DNA from: CAYOWQ01 sp964407695
GTDB taxonomy: Bacteria; Planctomycetota; Phycisphaerae; Phycisphaerales; SM1A02
Direction of reading: 5' to 3'
NCBI GenBank assembly: GCA_964407695.1
Contig: CAYOWQ010000005.1
Span: forward strand, 124,001 to 188,000
Length of the DNA stretch: 64,000 nt
A program made the position numbers and the translations under genes. The notes below the pieces were generated by a model. The model was not told the DNA's origin and searched no databases. It worked only from the letters and a program-made list of their open reading frames with translations. Numbering within the stretch: position 1 is the stretch's first letter; each line of letters begins with the position of its first letter. This document shows, in pieces, positions 14,840 through 24,494 of this stretch.

Positions 14840-16183
14840 CTATCCGCCCCCGACCCCAAAGTCCGCTGGCGACAGCCGCAGCGAAATCGAATCTGGAAAG
14901 ATGCGGAGCACGCCGTCCCCATCCTCGAATCCGAATTTCCGGCCTCTCTCGTCCCGGGCAATCCCTACGACATCCATGGGTTTCCCGTCAAATCCCACCA
15001 GGGTCACCGTGGCCAGTCGCAGATCATCCGGAAACGATTGAATCGCAATCTCACTCGCGCGGGCGGTCGTTAGCTGATTCAGGAACTCCTCAACCAAGGC
15101 CGACTCAACCTGCTTACTCTCGTGGCTGCTCGCGACCCAGCGTTCCAGGTCGCGGCTCAGCGCCACCCTTCCACCCGGACCCTCGATCTCGATGGTCTTG
15201 ATGTCAGCCGGCCGCACGGGAGTGGCCGTGGCGTCGATCAGCGACGTCGGCTGGGGAAAGAGCGCGCTAAACGATGCCTGGGTGACCTTCACCACCGTCG
15301 GTCTCCCCTCAACCATGGCAAATCGATCTGTTGCGCCAATGGCCGTCACCGATCCGATCCGCAGAGTCTCCTTCCGATCATCAGCCAAGACCACGCTGAC
15401 GCTTCCGATCGGCGCTGCGAGGCCGTATCGGCCAAGATCGCTCGGTTCGTCAACAACAAAGCCCGCTGCTTGAACGCCCGCGACGGCGCGAATCAGCATG
15501 TCCAGCGCCACCCCATCCACCCGTGTGGCGACCGGTTCCAGCATCCGCCACGTCTTCCGCTCACGAACCAGGACAATCGTCGTCCCGCCCGACTCAACCA
15601 CGAGGCGCTTGGCTTCAACCGAAACACCCCGGATCAGGTCTCGAGACCGCCACTCTTTCGGATCCGTCTCCAACAGCCGATCCTGCAACGCTCGACCCAC
15701 CAGCAGCACGTCATCGCCCATCAGAACGTAACCCCGGCCGGCCACGCTCGGCCGACCGATGGCCAGCTCCGCGGCTCCGTTTGACCAGCGCAACGTCAAT
15801 CTCGCCAGAGGTGGGTCCAACCCGAGCGATTTCAATGTCACGTCACTTCCCAGGCTCGATGCGGCCGTTCGCCGCGACACTTCAAGTCCCGCCGCCGCCA
15901 CCACGATCTGCCGCATCGAATACGACTGCACGGGCCACGCGAACGGCTTCGTCTGCGTCCAATCCGTTCCCTCGCGATCAAACACAAACGCTTCGCCGTT
16001 GGGCTTGGAAATCTCAATGTGATCCACGTCTTCAATGGGAAGTGCCGCTGCAGTAAAGAGCGTCTCGGCGCCGACCGACCTGTCGATTCTTGCAGGTGGA
16101 GCGAGGCGATAGAGGGTCAAGGTGCCGCCCGCCGCCGCGAGTGCAAGAATCCAAACCAGCACAATGGCACGCCATGAGATCAT
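14840..16183 (-). CDS. DUF4340 protein of a Gld-like ABC exporter set
   Basis: 447 residues. The start ATG at 16183 overlaps the upstream GldG-like stop as ATGA, so translation is probably coupled. One N-terminal helix (about 6-24, VLVWILALAAAGGTLTLY) anchors a large periplasmic part with repeated similar segments (DVDHIEISKPNG, DIKTIEIEGPGG), the DUF4340 pattern of strands. DUF4340 genes commonly follow GldA/F/G-like ABC genes in planctomycetes and other groups. In gliding Bacteroidetes the GldAFG transporter is needed for motility, but here the exported substrate is unknown. Confidence 0.85.
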   Translation of the reverse strand: MISWRAIVLVWILALAAAGGTLTLYRLAPPARIDRSVGAETLFTAAALPIEDVDHIEISKPNGEAFVFDREGTDWTQTKPFAWPVQSYSMRQIVVAAAGLEVSRRTAASSLGSDVTLKSLGLDPPLARLTLRWSNGAAELAIGRPSVAGRGYVLMGDDVLLVGRALQDRLLETDPKEWRSRDLIRGVSVEAKRLVVESGGTTIVLVRERKTWRMLEPVATRVDGVALDMLIRAVAGVQAAGFVVDEPSDLGRYGLAAPIGSVSVVLADDRKETLRIGSVTAIGATDRFAMVEGRPTVVKVTQASFSALFPQPTSLIDATATPVRPADIKTIEIEGPGGRVALSRDLERWVASSHESKQVESALVEEFLNQLTTARASEIAIQSFPDDLRLATVTLVGFDGKPMDVVGIARDERGRKFGFEDGDGVLRIFPDSISLRLSPADFGVGGG

Positions 16184-18213
16184 GCGCTTCGCCTCGTAAG
16201 CCAGATCACACACCCAACGATCAGGAAACATCCCGGCAAGCCCACGATCGAGATCAACCCCCATTGCCATCGCGCTGCCGTTGTGATCCGCTCTAATCGC
16301 GCCACCTCACCGGATCCCGCGCCCGATGCCACCACCTCATCCAGTCCCGCCAGCCATTCCACCGAGGACAACATGAGCTCGCGATTGCCGGGAAAATGAA
16401 GCGCAACCCGCCCGCCGCCAAGGCTCTCCCCGCGATCAGCGATTGCCGTAAGCAACCAGGCCGAACTTCCGACCACGACCAACCGGTGCCGCCCGCCACC
16501 GAGTGCCGCAGGCCGATCCACCGCGGCCACCGCAGTAACCGGCGCTCGCAGGACGCGGTCCTCCGGCGCTGCATCCAGCGGCTTCGACTCCTGCCTCCAA
16601 TCCTCCGCCAGCCAGCGTTCCTGGCCCGGTGCAATCGTTATGACCGGTTTGGCAGCGACGTCGCTGACGACGACCGGCGTGGGATAGGGCAGGAAGACCG
16701 CCTGCCCCGATATGGCCTGTCCGATGATCGTGGAGGGGTCGCCGTTTCGCGCCACCTGATACGGAATCGTCTGACTTAACCCTTGCCCGACCCTGGTCAG
16801 TTCAAAAACCACATGTCCGGTGTCAATGGTCACGCCAAGGTCGCTGGCCACTGTGGCCCATGGGTCCTTCTGACGAAAGAGCGGAAGCACGCTTCGAGAA
16901 ACATTCAGAAGAACCGGTTGCCCGCGCTCGACAAGCGATCGGGTTTCTCGAAGCAGTGTCTGTTCCGTCTTGGAAAGCTCCATGCTCGAGCGCTGGATCG
17001 GAGGCACGACCACCCAGACGGCCGTCTGATCCTGCATGGGAATCGGTGCCGGCCCGCTTCCAATGATCCACTCCCGAACGTCCAGCCGCGCTGCTCGAAG
17101 CGCATCCGCCATCGCCAGCAGGTCCAGGCTGTCATTTCTTCGTCTTAACAAGCTCTCGCCTTCAGCATGCATGAACACGACCATCGGCATCCGCTTGAGA
17201 TGCATGGATCGAATAGCGGACGAAATCACTTCCTCGCCGCGAAATCGACGGTCGAACTTCACGCCCTGCTGCGATGCGGCGGCTGCGCGTGGAAACAACT
17301 GCCAGGATGGAACCACCGCGGCCCGTGACGGTCCCAGGATGACCGCGCACTCACCCTCCGCCAGCTGTCGACCAACCTCGGAAAGCTCCAGCGGCTCCAG
17401 CTGAGACAGCAAATCCGCACACGCCTGAAGACGTTGGGCCATCTCCGAGTAGGGCTTCCTTGACCGTGCGGCAAGGTCTCGAACTCCCTTCGCGGCCGCG
17501 CTGTCCTCCCAACGCTCAAACAATCTCGTGATACCGTCAAGCTGGGTGGCCCAGAGGGCGTCCGCCGCCGCAAGCGTGCTTCGGGCCCCCTCATAGTCAG
17601 GAATGGGCTGTGCCGCTGTCGTGGCTCGCATCCGAGAGAGCGCTGTCAGGAATGCCGTCGAGTTGTCTGTGAGTTGCAGAAACCCGGAGTGAATGTCTCG
17701 CAGCACAGACTTCTGCGGATCGTCCGTCGGGAGAGCGTCGGCCATGGCGCCGACAAGCCCGGATTGGCTGTCCACAAAGTCGCAAAGCGATTCAAATCCG
17801 ACCTGCCCCTGATTGATCGCCTGCTCATACCGATGCACGGCGTCTTTGTATGACGACTGAAGCTGTCCGAGGAGTCGCTCGTAGTCGCCAATCGATCCCG
17901 GATCGGTTGGATCAATCCGCCGCACCGTGAGTCGCTTGGATGCCGATTCATACCGGCGCAACACCTCGTCAACCTGCCGGACCACCGCGGGGTCGGCATC
18001 CTGCTCCACCATGATGACATTGATCGACCAGTCGCCCTCCAGTGAACCCAACAGCGACATGGTTCGATCTGAAAGCGTGTAGGTCCGAGTCCTCGTCGCA
18101 TCGATTTTTGCCCGAAGCAGCGGGTGCTCCAGGGTCACGACGACGGCCGCGCAAAGCACGGCAGCGCCGAGCACCATCACCACCGCACGGCCCATGACCG
18201 ACCCGAAGCTCAC
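16180..18213 (-). CDS. GldG-like ABC auxiliary protein
   Basis: 677 residues from GTG 18213, which overlaps the permease stop (GTGA). The first 30 residues form a membrane helix; another lies at the C-terminus (ISIVGLPGCFLIVGCVIWL), the topology of the ABC_transp_aux/GldG family with a long periplasmic domain between them. Typical features include an early DRTMSLLGSLEGDWSINVIM segment and the central VFMHAEGES followed by VWVVVPPIQ. It probably works with the ATPase and permease encoded directly upstream. Substrate unknown. Confidence 0.85.
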   Translation of the reverse strand: MSFGSVMGRAVVMVLGAAVLCAAVVVTLEHPLLRAKIDATRTRTYTLSDRTMSLLGSLEGDWSINVIMVEQDADPAVVRQVDEVLRRYESASKRLTVRRIDPTDPGSIGDYERLLGQLQSSYKDAVHRYEQAINQGQVGFESLCDFVDSQSGLVGAMADALPTDDPQKSVLRDIHSGFLQLTDNSTAFLTALSRMRATTAAQPIPDYEGARSTLAAADALWATQLDGITRLFERWEDSAAAKGVRDLAARSRKPYSEMAQRLQACADLLSQLEPLELSEVGRQLAEGECAVILGPSRAAVVPSWQLFPRAAAASQQGVKFDRRFRGEEVISSAIRSMHLKRMPMVVFMHAEGESLLRRRNDSLDLLAMADALRAARLDVREWIIGSGPAPIPMQDQTAVWVVVPPIQRSSMELSKTEQTLLRETRSLVERGQPVLLNVSRSVLPLFRQKDPWATVASDLGVTIDTGHVVFELTRVGQGLSQTIPYQVARNGDPSTIIGQAISGQAVFLPYPTPVVVSDVAAKPVITIAPGQERWLAEDWRQESKPLDAAPEDRVLRAPVTAVAAVDRPAALGGGRHRLVVVGSSAWLLTAIADRGESLGGGRVALHFPGNRELMLSSVEWLAGLDEVVASGAGSGEVARLERITTAARWQWGLISIVGLPGCFLIVGCVIWLTRRSA

Positions 18214-18929
18214 GAATGAACCCTCCGAACCGTCAGCGAAACCGCGGCCATGGCCAGGAACAGTGCCGTTAGCGCAAGGAAGTACCCCACGTTGGCGGTG
18301 TCCATGAGTCCAATCGTGAAATCAGCCAGTCGTCGAGAGTGATCCATGGCAAAGACCGCGTCGGCCCATGCCGGCGAAAGAAGTCTCGGCAGGAAGAGCA
18401 CCGCCACGCTGACCGAGATCCAGAAGAACAGCGTGAGCAGATATGACACCACTTGGCTTGCGGAGAGCGTCGAGGCGAAAATTCCGGAGCTGACGTAGGC
18501 TGACCCCACAAGCAGTAGCCCAAGCAGCCCACAGAACAGCTCCCCATAATCGGGCCGACCGTGGATCTCGACCGCCATCGCCATGATCAGGATCGGCGAC
18601 AGCATCACCGCCAGAAAGAGCATGCTTGCACCATACTTGCCGATCACAATCTGAATTTCACGAATCGGCGAGGTGAACAGGGTTTCGATCGTTCCCGCCC
18701 GAAGTTCTTCACTGAGTGAACGCATGGTGAGTGCCGGCGCGATCACCAGCAGTTCCCATCCTGCGAAATCCAGCACAGCTCGCAGGTTGGCCGGCTCGCC
18801 GGGCAGGAACGTTACCTGTTGAAACGCCAGGCCCGCGATAAAGGCGAACAGCGCGCCGACAATCGGCCCTGTCGGCGTCAGAAACAGTCCGGCGAAATCG
18901 CGCCGAGCAATGGTCAATGTCGCCGGCAT
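18210..18929 (-). CDS. ABC-2 type permease, GldF-like
   Basis: 239 residues from ATG 18929, one base overlapping the ATPase stop. About six helices; near residue 20 it begins the GPIVGALFAFIAG stretch and then TMRSLSEELRAGTIETLFTSPI, the conserved loop of ABC-2/GldF permeases. It should form the membrane channel of the exporter whose ATPase precedes it and whose GldG-like partner follows it. Confidence 0.9.
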   Translation of the reverse strand: MPATLTIARRDFAGLFLTPTGPIVGALFAFIAGLAFQQVTFLPGEPANLRAVLDFAGWELLVIAPALTMRSLSEELRAGTIETLFTSPIREIQIVIGKYGASMLFLAVMLSPILIMAMAVEIHGRPDYGELFCGLLGLLLVGSAYVSSGIFASTLSASQVVSYLLTLFFWISVSVAVLFLPRLLSPAWADAVFAMDHSRRLADFTIGLMDTANVGYFLALTALFLAMAAVSLTVRRVHS

Positions 18930-19870
18930 CAGGTCCGCCCTTCCTCCGCAACCGTTCGAAGAAAGAATGACTCCAGGGACTCAGACTCCCGGTGCAGCTC
19001 GCGAACAACAGCCCCCGACGCGCTCAAGGCTCTTGCAAGTGCTTCGCGAAGATCCTCGCTCATGGCCTCCGGCAGGACGTCAATCGTGTGCCGAATCCAA
19101 CCCTGCGGAAGGGATTCAATCCTGACCCGCGCCACACCCGCGATGCGCTGGATCGAAAGGGTTTCATCGCGGTCGGCCTCAACGGCATACCACGGCCGTC
19201 CAATCGCTGACTTTCGAAGGTCGTCGAGACTCCCTTGCACCCGCAATCGTCCGCCAGCGATCAACATGACCCGCTGGCACATCGCCTCGACCTCCGGCAG
19301 GATGTGCGTCGAAAGCACAACCGTGTGTGTTCCTGCCAGTCCCTGGATCAGCGAACGAACCTCCTGGATCTGGCTCGGATCAAGGCCGACAGTCGGCTCG
19401 TCCAGCACCAGCACGGGCGGTTCATGCACCAGTGCCCCCGCCATGCCGACCCGTTGCCGGAAGCCCTTCGAGAGCTGGTGAATCGGCCGCCGCCGGACTG
19501 TGGTCAGCTTGCATCGCTCCATCGCGCGATCCACCGCCTCGCGGCGGAGCCGACGCCCGACTCCCGAGAGCTTTGCACGGAACATCACGTAATCCATCAC
19601 CCGCATTTCGGTATAGAGCGGGGTTGATTCTGGCAGGTAGCCAATGCGCCGCCGGGCCTCGAGCGAGTCGCTGATCATGTCGTGCCCGCATACGTTCACT
19701 GAGCCGCTGCTGGGACGCAACGCTCCGGTGATCATGCGTAGCGTCGTCGTCTTCCCTGCTCCATTCGGACCAAGGAAACCAACGATCTCGCCCGCGGGGA
19801 TCGAGAATGCGAGCCGGTCCACGGCAACAACCGGCCCGTAGCGCTTGCTCAAGTCGTGTGCGGTAATCAT
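18929..19870 (-). CDS. ABC transporter ATP-binding protein, GldA-like
   Basis: 313 residues. Walker A GPNGAGKTT at 34-42, signature LSKGFRQRVG near 133-142, Walker B VLVLDEPT near 154-161. A C-terminal extension of about 90 residues follows the nucleotide-binding domain, as in GldA and related exporters. The three downstream genes overlap by 1-4 bases, so the four form one operon. TATGAT lies 18 bases before the start. Energises export of an unknown substrate. Confidence 0.92.
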   Translation of the reverse strand: MITAHDLSKRYGPVVAVDRLAFSIPAGEIVGFLGPNGAGKTTTLRMITGALRPSSGSVNVCGHDMISDSLEARRRIGYLPESTPLYTEMRVMDYVMFRAKLSGVGRRLRREAVDRAMERCKLTTVRRRPIHQLSKGFRQRVGMAGALVHEPPVLVLDEPTVGLDPSQIQEVRSLIQGLAGTHTVVLSTHILPEVEAMCQRVMLIAGGRLRVQGSLDDLRKSAIGRPWYAVEADRDETLSIQRIAGVARVRIESLPQGWIRHTIDVLPEAMSEDLREALARALSASGAVVRELHRESESLESFFLRTVAEEGRT

Positions 19871-19930
19871 GCCAGTGGGCGAAGATGCATCATACAGCCA
19901 GGATTCGCAGGCGTTGTACCGGTCCGTGCC

Positions 19931-21679
19931 TCATCGCTCTCGCCTAGACCAGTATTCCCGCGTCGAGTTCTTGCCCTCGGGTATCGAGCGAATCATGCGA
20001 TACCCCAGGCTGCTCAGGAGGATTCGATGACTGTCGATGGGCTCGGCAATCACATCCGTAACGGTCGGGTCGGACAATTCCTTCTTTGACGCTGCCGGAA
20101 TGAAGTCGCCGTAATACAAGCGAAATTCCTCCTCAGGTGCAAGATCCGTCGGAAAGACATCAACATATCGCAACGAGCTGGCCGGTCGGCCGCTCGCCTC
20201 GATCTCGGCACGCAGAGTCCTCGCGGCCCTGGTCGTGTGATCCATGTCCGTCGGCTGACGGCAATAGCCAAACCAGAACGGCGCTGAAAGGGTCAAGCCC
20301 CACGCGGCAGTCATCATTCCGCCCCCGAATATTCTTCCGCTGTCCTGCAGGTACCACCCGGCCACCGAGATGGCGACGAGTAGGAGCCCCAGGCCGACCG
20401 ACCAAGCCCCACTGAATGGAATCGAGTCGCGAATCTCCATCGGGAGCCTCCAGCCCGCGATGTCGGCCATTCCAAGAACGATCGGGCCCAGGGAAGTTGC
20501 CAGAAGGATGATCCAGTGCGGCCACGACAGCAGTTTCACGTTGACGCGACCCGGACCGCGTGCCACCGTCACCGCCTGATCGCACCAGACCCGGGCAACC
20601 AGTAGCGCCGCCGGGGCCACAATCGGCAGGATGTAACGCTGCTGCTTCGCCGCAACGCTGGAAAAGAAGGCAAAGAGCATGATGAACCAGATGAGGGGCC
20701 ACAATCGAATCCATTCCTGTCGTGACCGATTCATGGCTGTGTCGTCAATCCACGAGCCGTCAAACGGGTGATAGAGGCCGGCGATGATTCCGATGCACCA
20801 TGGAAACAACAGCCCGAAGGTCCCGACGTAGTAGTAAGGAACCTGCGGGTCATTTCCTCTCGACTGCTTGAACTCTCGCACCAGCGTCTCGACCGCGTCC
20901 GGCACATACAGAAGTACGTAGAGGTGCCACGGGGCGACCACCGCGAGACAAGTGACTGCCGAAATCGCCAGGCCCGCCCAATTCCGTCGCTGATTCCCTT
21001 CGCGGCCGGGAAACGCCATCATCGCGGCCAGAATCGGTGGGATGGTCAGAACCAGCGCCAATGGATTCTTTGTCATCCACGAGAGGCCCATCGCCACCCC
21101 CGAAACGCCCCAGCCAATCCATCGGCGTCCCGCCGGGACTCGATCCTGAAGTGGTCCAAGGGCCCAAACCGCAGCCGCCACGCTCAAGGTCGCCCAGGCG
21201 CTGTACTCGATGTCGTACGACGCCGTCCGAATCTGTCGCTGGACAAAAAGGATGGCCCCCGCGGTCAGCGCTGCCAACACCGCGAGGCGTAGACCCCCCA
21301 GTGACATCCCAAGCCAATAGATCGCCGCAAGCATGATGAGGCCGGTGCCGACACTGACCAGCCGCGCGCGAAAGATCTGGTCCTCCGGCGTTGCGGTCTC
21401 GGGTGTCAAGTCGGCCCACCCGGCCAGATTGAGCCAAACAAGCAGCGGAGGCTTCACGATTCGGGCCACACCGTTGTTGGTCGGCATCAACCAGGCATCG
21501 CTATCGCCGCGTTGCTGTCGCAGCCAGGTCTCCTGCGATGACAGCACGGCGATATGCTCCATCGTGTGCGTTGACGGCCGTTGGCGAAGTCCGATCACCA
21601 AGGGCGGAACACAGACCACCAGGCACAACAAGAGGCCGCACCAGGCGACAAGTCGGGGCACAGAACCGTTTGGCGGCAT
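19931..21679 (-). CDS. PMT-type glycosyltransferase (family 39-like)
   Basis: 582 residues with about 11-12 predicted helices, beginning with a single helix, then a periplasmic loop (LRQQRGDSDAWLMPTNNGVARIVKPPLLVWL) like the ArnT/PMT_2 catalytic loop, where an acidic residue and the KPPL motif sit. Such enzymes move a sugar from a polyprenyl-phosphate to protein or lipid A on the outer face of the inner membrane. Acceptor and sugar are unknown. The 60-bp gap to the ATPase gene and same strand suggest co-transcription. TACACT lies 9 bases before the ATG. Confidence 0.87.
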   Translation of the reverse strand: MPPNGSVPRLVAWCGLLLCLVVCVPPLVIGLRQRPSTHTMEHIAVLSSQETWLRQQRGDSDAWLMPTNNGVARIVKPPLLVWLNLAGWADLTPETATPEDQIFRARLVSVGTGLIMLAAIYWLGMSLGGLRLAVLAALTAGAILFVQRQIRTASYDIEYSAWATLSVAAAVWALGPLQDRVPAGRRWIGWGVSGVAMGLSWMTKNPLALVLTIPPILAAMMAFPGREGNQRRNWAGLAISAVTCLAVVAPWHLYVLLYVPDAVETLVREFKQSRGNDPQVPYYYVGTFGLLFPWCIGIIAGLYHPFDGSWIDDTAMNRSRQEWIRLWPLIWFIMLFAFFSSVAAKQQRYILPIVAPAALLVARVWCDQAVTVARGPGRVNVKLLSWPHWIILLATSLGPIVLGMADIAGWRLPMEIRDSIPFSGAWSVGLGLLLVAISVAGWYLQDSGRIFGGGMMTAAWGLTLSAPFWFGYCRQPTDMDHTTRAARTLRAEIEASGRPASSLRYVDVFPTDLAPEEEFRLYYGDFIPAASKKELSDPTVTDVIAEPIDSHRILLSSLGYRMIRSIPEGKNSTREYWSRRER

Positions 21680-21688
21680 CGTGATGGC

Positions 21689-21694
21689 AGTGTA
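21689..21694 (-). promoter_or_regulatory. TACACT -10 element of the glycosyltransferase gene
   Basis: On the minus strand TACACT lies 9 bases before ATG 21679, with no ribosome site in between: a leaderless layout. Confidence 0.4.
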
Positions 21695-21717
21695 CCGCGG
21701 AGCCCTGCCTCTTCGGA

Positions 21718-22770
21718 TCAGGCCGGTCGCGACGATGCCGCGGCATGCTTCTCATGCCAGAGCTTGAGCAGTTCGAGTTCCCGGTCGGGCTTGAGCCCGG
21801 CGCGCCGAGGATCGCTGCCGAACACATAGCCGGCGCGCTCCGGAGCCGATTGGTGCCATCGCAATGTGTCTCGGGCAGTCTCCGCCAAGGGTCGGAATGC
21901 AAGGCCGTGCGAGATGGCCTTGGCGTTGGATACCCGTGAGAACCCAGCGCTGTCGGCGGCCTGCGGAATCCACATGGCCATCTCCATCCAAGGGCCGACC
22001 TTCTGTTCCTCCAGAAACTCCTGGCTGACCCACGTGAAGGAGACATCGGCACTGGTGGCAGCACGACAGCCGTAGAGCAGCTCCGAGAAACTCAGCGTTC
22101 CTTTCGGCCCGGCGGCGTTGTAGATCCCCGAGTGGCCATCCTCAATGAGCTTGATGCAGAACTCCGCCAGATCGCGCACGTCAATGTATTGAACCGGCGC
22201 TTCCTGTGGACCCGGAGCGAGCACTTCGCCGCCCATGTCGATTCGCACAGGCCAGTAGGTGAAACGATCGGTTGTGTCGCCGGGCCCCACGATCAGCGTC
22301 GGTCGCACCGACGTCGTGCGCCCCGGCATGGCCGCTTCCGCCGCCTGCTCACACAATGCCTTGAGAGGTCCGTAAGTCTCTCCGGTAACCCGCTCCGTGG
22401 TGGGATCGTCGAGAATTCCAACAGGATCCTCCTCACAAATTCCGATCTTGCTGAGATCGGTGAAGACGGAGATGGTTGACACGAAGAGATATTGCTTGAT
22501 GTTGGGGGCGAGCAGTTCCGCCGAGGCTCGCACGACCCTTGGAACATACCCCGAGGTGTCGATCACGGCATCCCACGACCGGCCCTTGAGCGCGTTTAAA
22601 CCCTCGCCCTTGTTCGGGTCGCGATCTCCGACCAGCTTCTCCAGGTCTGGGAAAAGACTCGGGTTGGTGCGGCCCCGATTGAAGAGGGTCAGCGTATGCC
22701 CACGCTGCTGTGCGGCCTCGACGAGTTGGGGACCAAGGAAGGCCGTGCCACCGAGAATGAGGAGGTTCAT
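21718..22770 (-). CDS. NAD-dependent epimerase/dehydratase (extended SDR)
   Basis: 350 residues from ATG 22770. N-terminal Rossmann motif LILGGTAFLG (3-12), then VIDTSGY and the catalytic Tyr/Lys in ETYGPLKALCE (YxxxK). The pattern GGTxFLG with a short first loop is that of the isoflavone-reductase/CSP41-like branch of SDRs common in planctomycetes. The substrate, likely a nucleotide sugar or related sugar, is not determined. It lies 38 bp upstream of the glycosyltransferase, so a role in supplying its sugar is possible but unproven. Confidence 0.85.
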   Translation of the reverse strand: MNLLILGGTAFLGPQLVEAAQQRGHTLTLFNRGRTNPSLFPDLEKLVGDRDPNKGEGLNALKGRSWDAVIDTSGYVPRVVRASAELLAPNIKQYLFVSTISVFTDLSKIGICEEDPVGILDDPTTERVTGETYGPLKALCEQAAEAAMPGRTTSVRPTLIVGPGDTTDRFTYWPVRIDMGGEVLAPGPQEAPVQYIDVRDLAEFCIKLIEDGHSGIYNAAGPKGTLSFSELLYGCRAATSADVSFTWVSQEFLEEQKVGPWMEMAMWIPQAADSAGFSRVSNAKAISHGLAFRPLAETARDTLRWHQSAPERAGYVFGSDPRRAGLKPDRELELLKLWHEKHAAASSRPA

Positions 22771-22812
22771 GGAGCAGCTTGTACAGCAAAGGCGGCTGTC
22801 GGTTGGGGCCGC

Positions 22813-22840
22813 TTGCGAATCAAGATCAGCCAGGTAGAAT
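22813..22840 (+). promoter_or_regulatory. promoter for the gene at 22896
   Basis: -35 TTGCGA (22813-22818), 16-bp spacer, -10 TAGAAT (22835-22840, 5 of 6). It is followed by a ribosome-site-containing leader of about 50 nt. Confidence 0.5.
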
Positions 22841-22895
22841 GCCGATAAAAAGACCAGTTGGTCAATAAATCAAGAATAGAAAGGAATGGTCAATC

Positions 22896-23822
22896 ATGTT
22901 TCGGAACGCCCTGCCGTTTGTCTTCGTCGCCCTGGCCACCACGTCGCAAGCCGCCGGTCCAAACTCAGGCAGTCTGCTTTCGGACAGCCGGATCTTTCCA
23001 GACAAGACCATACTCTGGGACGGGTTCCTGACGGGACAGCGTTCGTTCCAGCATTTCTTCAAACCGATCGGCAACCCCCTCTACTTTGAGTCTCCAATCA
23101 ACGAAACCGAAGCCCGGTTTCTCTACCTTCACCACGAATTCGACGATGGCTCCACCCTCGCCGGTGGTCATCTTGACGTTGCTGCCCTTCAAGTACGGAT
23201 CGCCCTCACAGAGCGCTTGGGCTTCATTGCCACCAAGGACGGCTATTCCTGGCTTGATGCCGGTGCCCTGCCCGACGGGGAAGGTTGGAATGACCTCGCG
23301 CTTGGACTCAAATACGCATTGATCGCCGACGCCAACCTTGATCTCGTCGTGACCGGGGGATGCCGCTTCCAGCCCGACAATGGCGACAGCGAAGTACTTC
23401 AGGGTGGCGTCCAGGAGCTCTCCCCATTCATCTCTGTCGCCAAGGGATTTGGCGATCTCCACCTTCTCGGCAACGCTTCGTGGCGACTTCCCCTGGATGC
23501 ACCGGATGGGAATGACGTGCTCCAGTGGTCACTGCATGCTGACTATGAGATCTACAAGGGCATCGCGCCCACGGTTGAGATCCATGGGCTGCACTATCTC
23601 GACGACGGCGACCGAACACCGCTCGATGTCGGCGGCCTCGATTACACCAACCTGGGCTCGACCATGGTGTCGGGCAACAACGTCGTTTGGCTCGGTCTCG
23701 GCGGGCAAATCCGACTGACGCCCAATTTCTCGATCGGCGGAACCTACGAATTCGCCCTGACCGACCCAGACGAGGACATCATGGACAACCGGATCACGTT
23801 CAGCGCGTGGCTCACCTGGTAG
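22896..23822 (+). CDS. putative outer-membrane beta-barrel protein
   Basis: 308 residues. Signal peptide 1-19 (FVFVALATTSQA). The rest alternates hydrophobic and polar residues in strands of 9-12 (LDLVVTGGCRFQ, LHLLGNASWRLP, IRLTPNFSIGGTYEFAL) with turns of D/N/G, and ends in an aromatic residue (SAWLTW), typical for outer-membrane barrels. AAGGA precedes the ATG. Same family type as the gene at 52081 by general pattern only. Substrate or role unknown. Confidence 0.75.
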   Translation: MFRNALPFVFVALATTSQAAGPNSGSLLSDSRIFPDKTILWDGFLTGQRSFQHFFKPIGNPLYFESPINETEARFLYLHHEFDDGSTLAGGHLDVAALQVRIALTERLGFIATKDGYSWLDAGALPDGEGWNDLALGLKYALIADANLDLVVTGGCRFQPDNGDSEVLQGGVQELSPFISVAKGFGDLHLLGNASWRLPLDAPDGNDVLQWSLHADYEIYKGIAPTVEIHGLHYLDDGDRTPLDVGGLDYTNLGSTMVSGNNVVWLGLGGQIRLTPNFSIGGTYEFALTDPDEDIMDNRITFSAWLTW

Positions 23823-23834
23823 GTCGATTCAGCC

Positions 23835-24413
23835 TCAGGACGGGCTACTCTTCGGCAGACGGCGGTCGAGCAACTCACGCCCCAGCCGGCGACCCACCTG
23901 CACCCAGCTGGAATCTCCTGTGACCTGCTGGGTGATGTACGTGCCTTCGAGGATCAGCGACAGCTCGGCCGCAAACGCGGCCGGATCATCAGCCCCGGCG
24001 TATCCGGCCAGCATCTTCAGCAGGTCCTGCATGGCGGCCTTGTGTTCGGCAGCGCACCGATGAATCGGGTCGTGATGCAGCGGAAACTGCACCGCCACAT
24101 TGATGAACACGCACCCGTTGTAATCTTCGCTCTGAAAGAGTTCATCCACAACGTCGAAGGTTGCGGCCAGTTGGCCGCGTGGCGTGTCTCCCCCGTGTCC
24201 ACGGAGCTTTTCAAGGAAGGTGTCGCGCCACCAGCGATCATGCCATCGTAGGACCTCCAGCATGAGGTCCTCCTTGCTTTCAAAGTGATTGTAGAAGGTT
24301 GTCTTGCTGACACCGACCTCATCCAGGATCTGGTCGAGCCCGACAGCATGAAAGCCATCACGATAGAAACGGTCGTGGGAGACTTGAATCAATTTCTCGC
24401 GGGTGGCGCTCAT
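23835..24413 (-). CDS. TetR/AcrR family regulator
   Basis: 192 residues. N-terminal TetR DNA-binding domain: FYRDGFHAVGLDQILDEVG then the recognition helix VSKTTFYNHFESKEDL (about 32-48). The C-terminal ligand domain (60-192) resembles those of the YsiA/AcrR type. The divergent neighbour is an MddA-like methyltransferase, 183 bp away, so it probably controls that gene and itself through the inverted repeat at 24480-24494. Ligand unknown. Its stop lies 12 bp from the end of the barrel gene, tail to tail. Confidence 0.92.
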   Translation of the reverse strand: MSATREKLIQVSHDRFYRDGFHAVGLDQILDEVGVSKTTFYNHFESKEDLMLEVLRWHDRWWRDTFLEKLRGHGGDTPRGQLAATFDVVDELFQSEDYNGCVFINVAVQFPLHHDPIHRCAAEHKAAMQDLLKMLAGYAGADDPAAFAAELSLILEGTYITQQVTGDSSWVQVGRRLGRELLDRRLPKSSPS

Positions 24414-24479
24414 GACGATGGCTCCAATTGAAGGCCGCCCGAAAGGAAGGTGGCGAATATCAACGGATTCTCAGTCCGG

Positions 24480-24494
24480 TTGACCATGAGTCAA
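24480..24494. promoter_or_regulatory. candidate TetR operator
   Basis: Inverted repeat TTGAC-5-GTCAA centred in the 183-bp divergent region. Perfect 5-bp arms around CATGA. The position between the regulator and the methyltransferase is what one expects for a TetR-type site. Confidence 0.4.
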
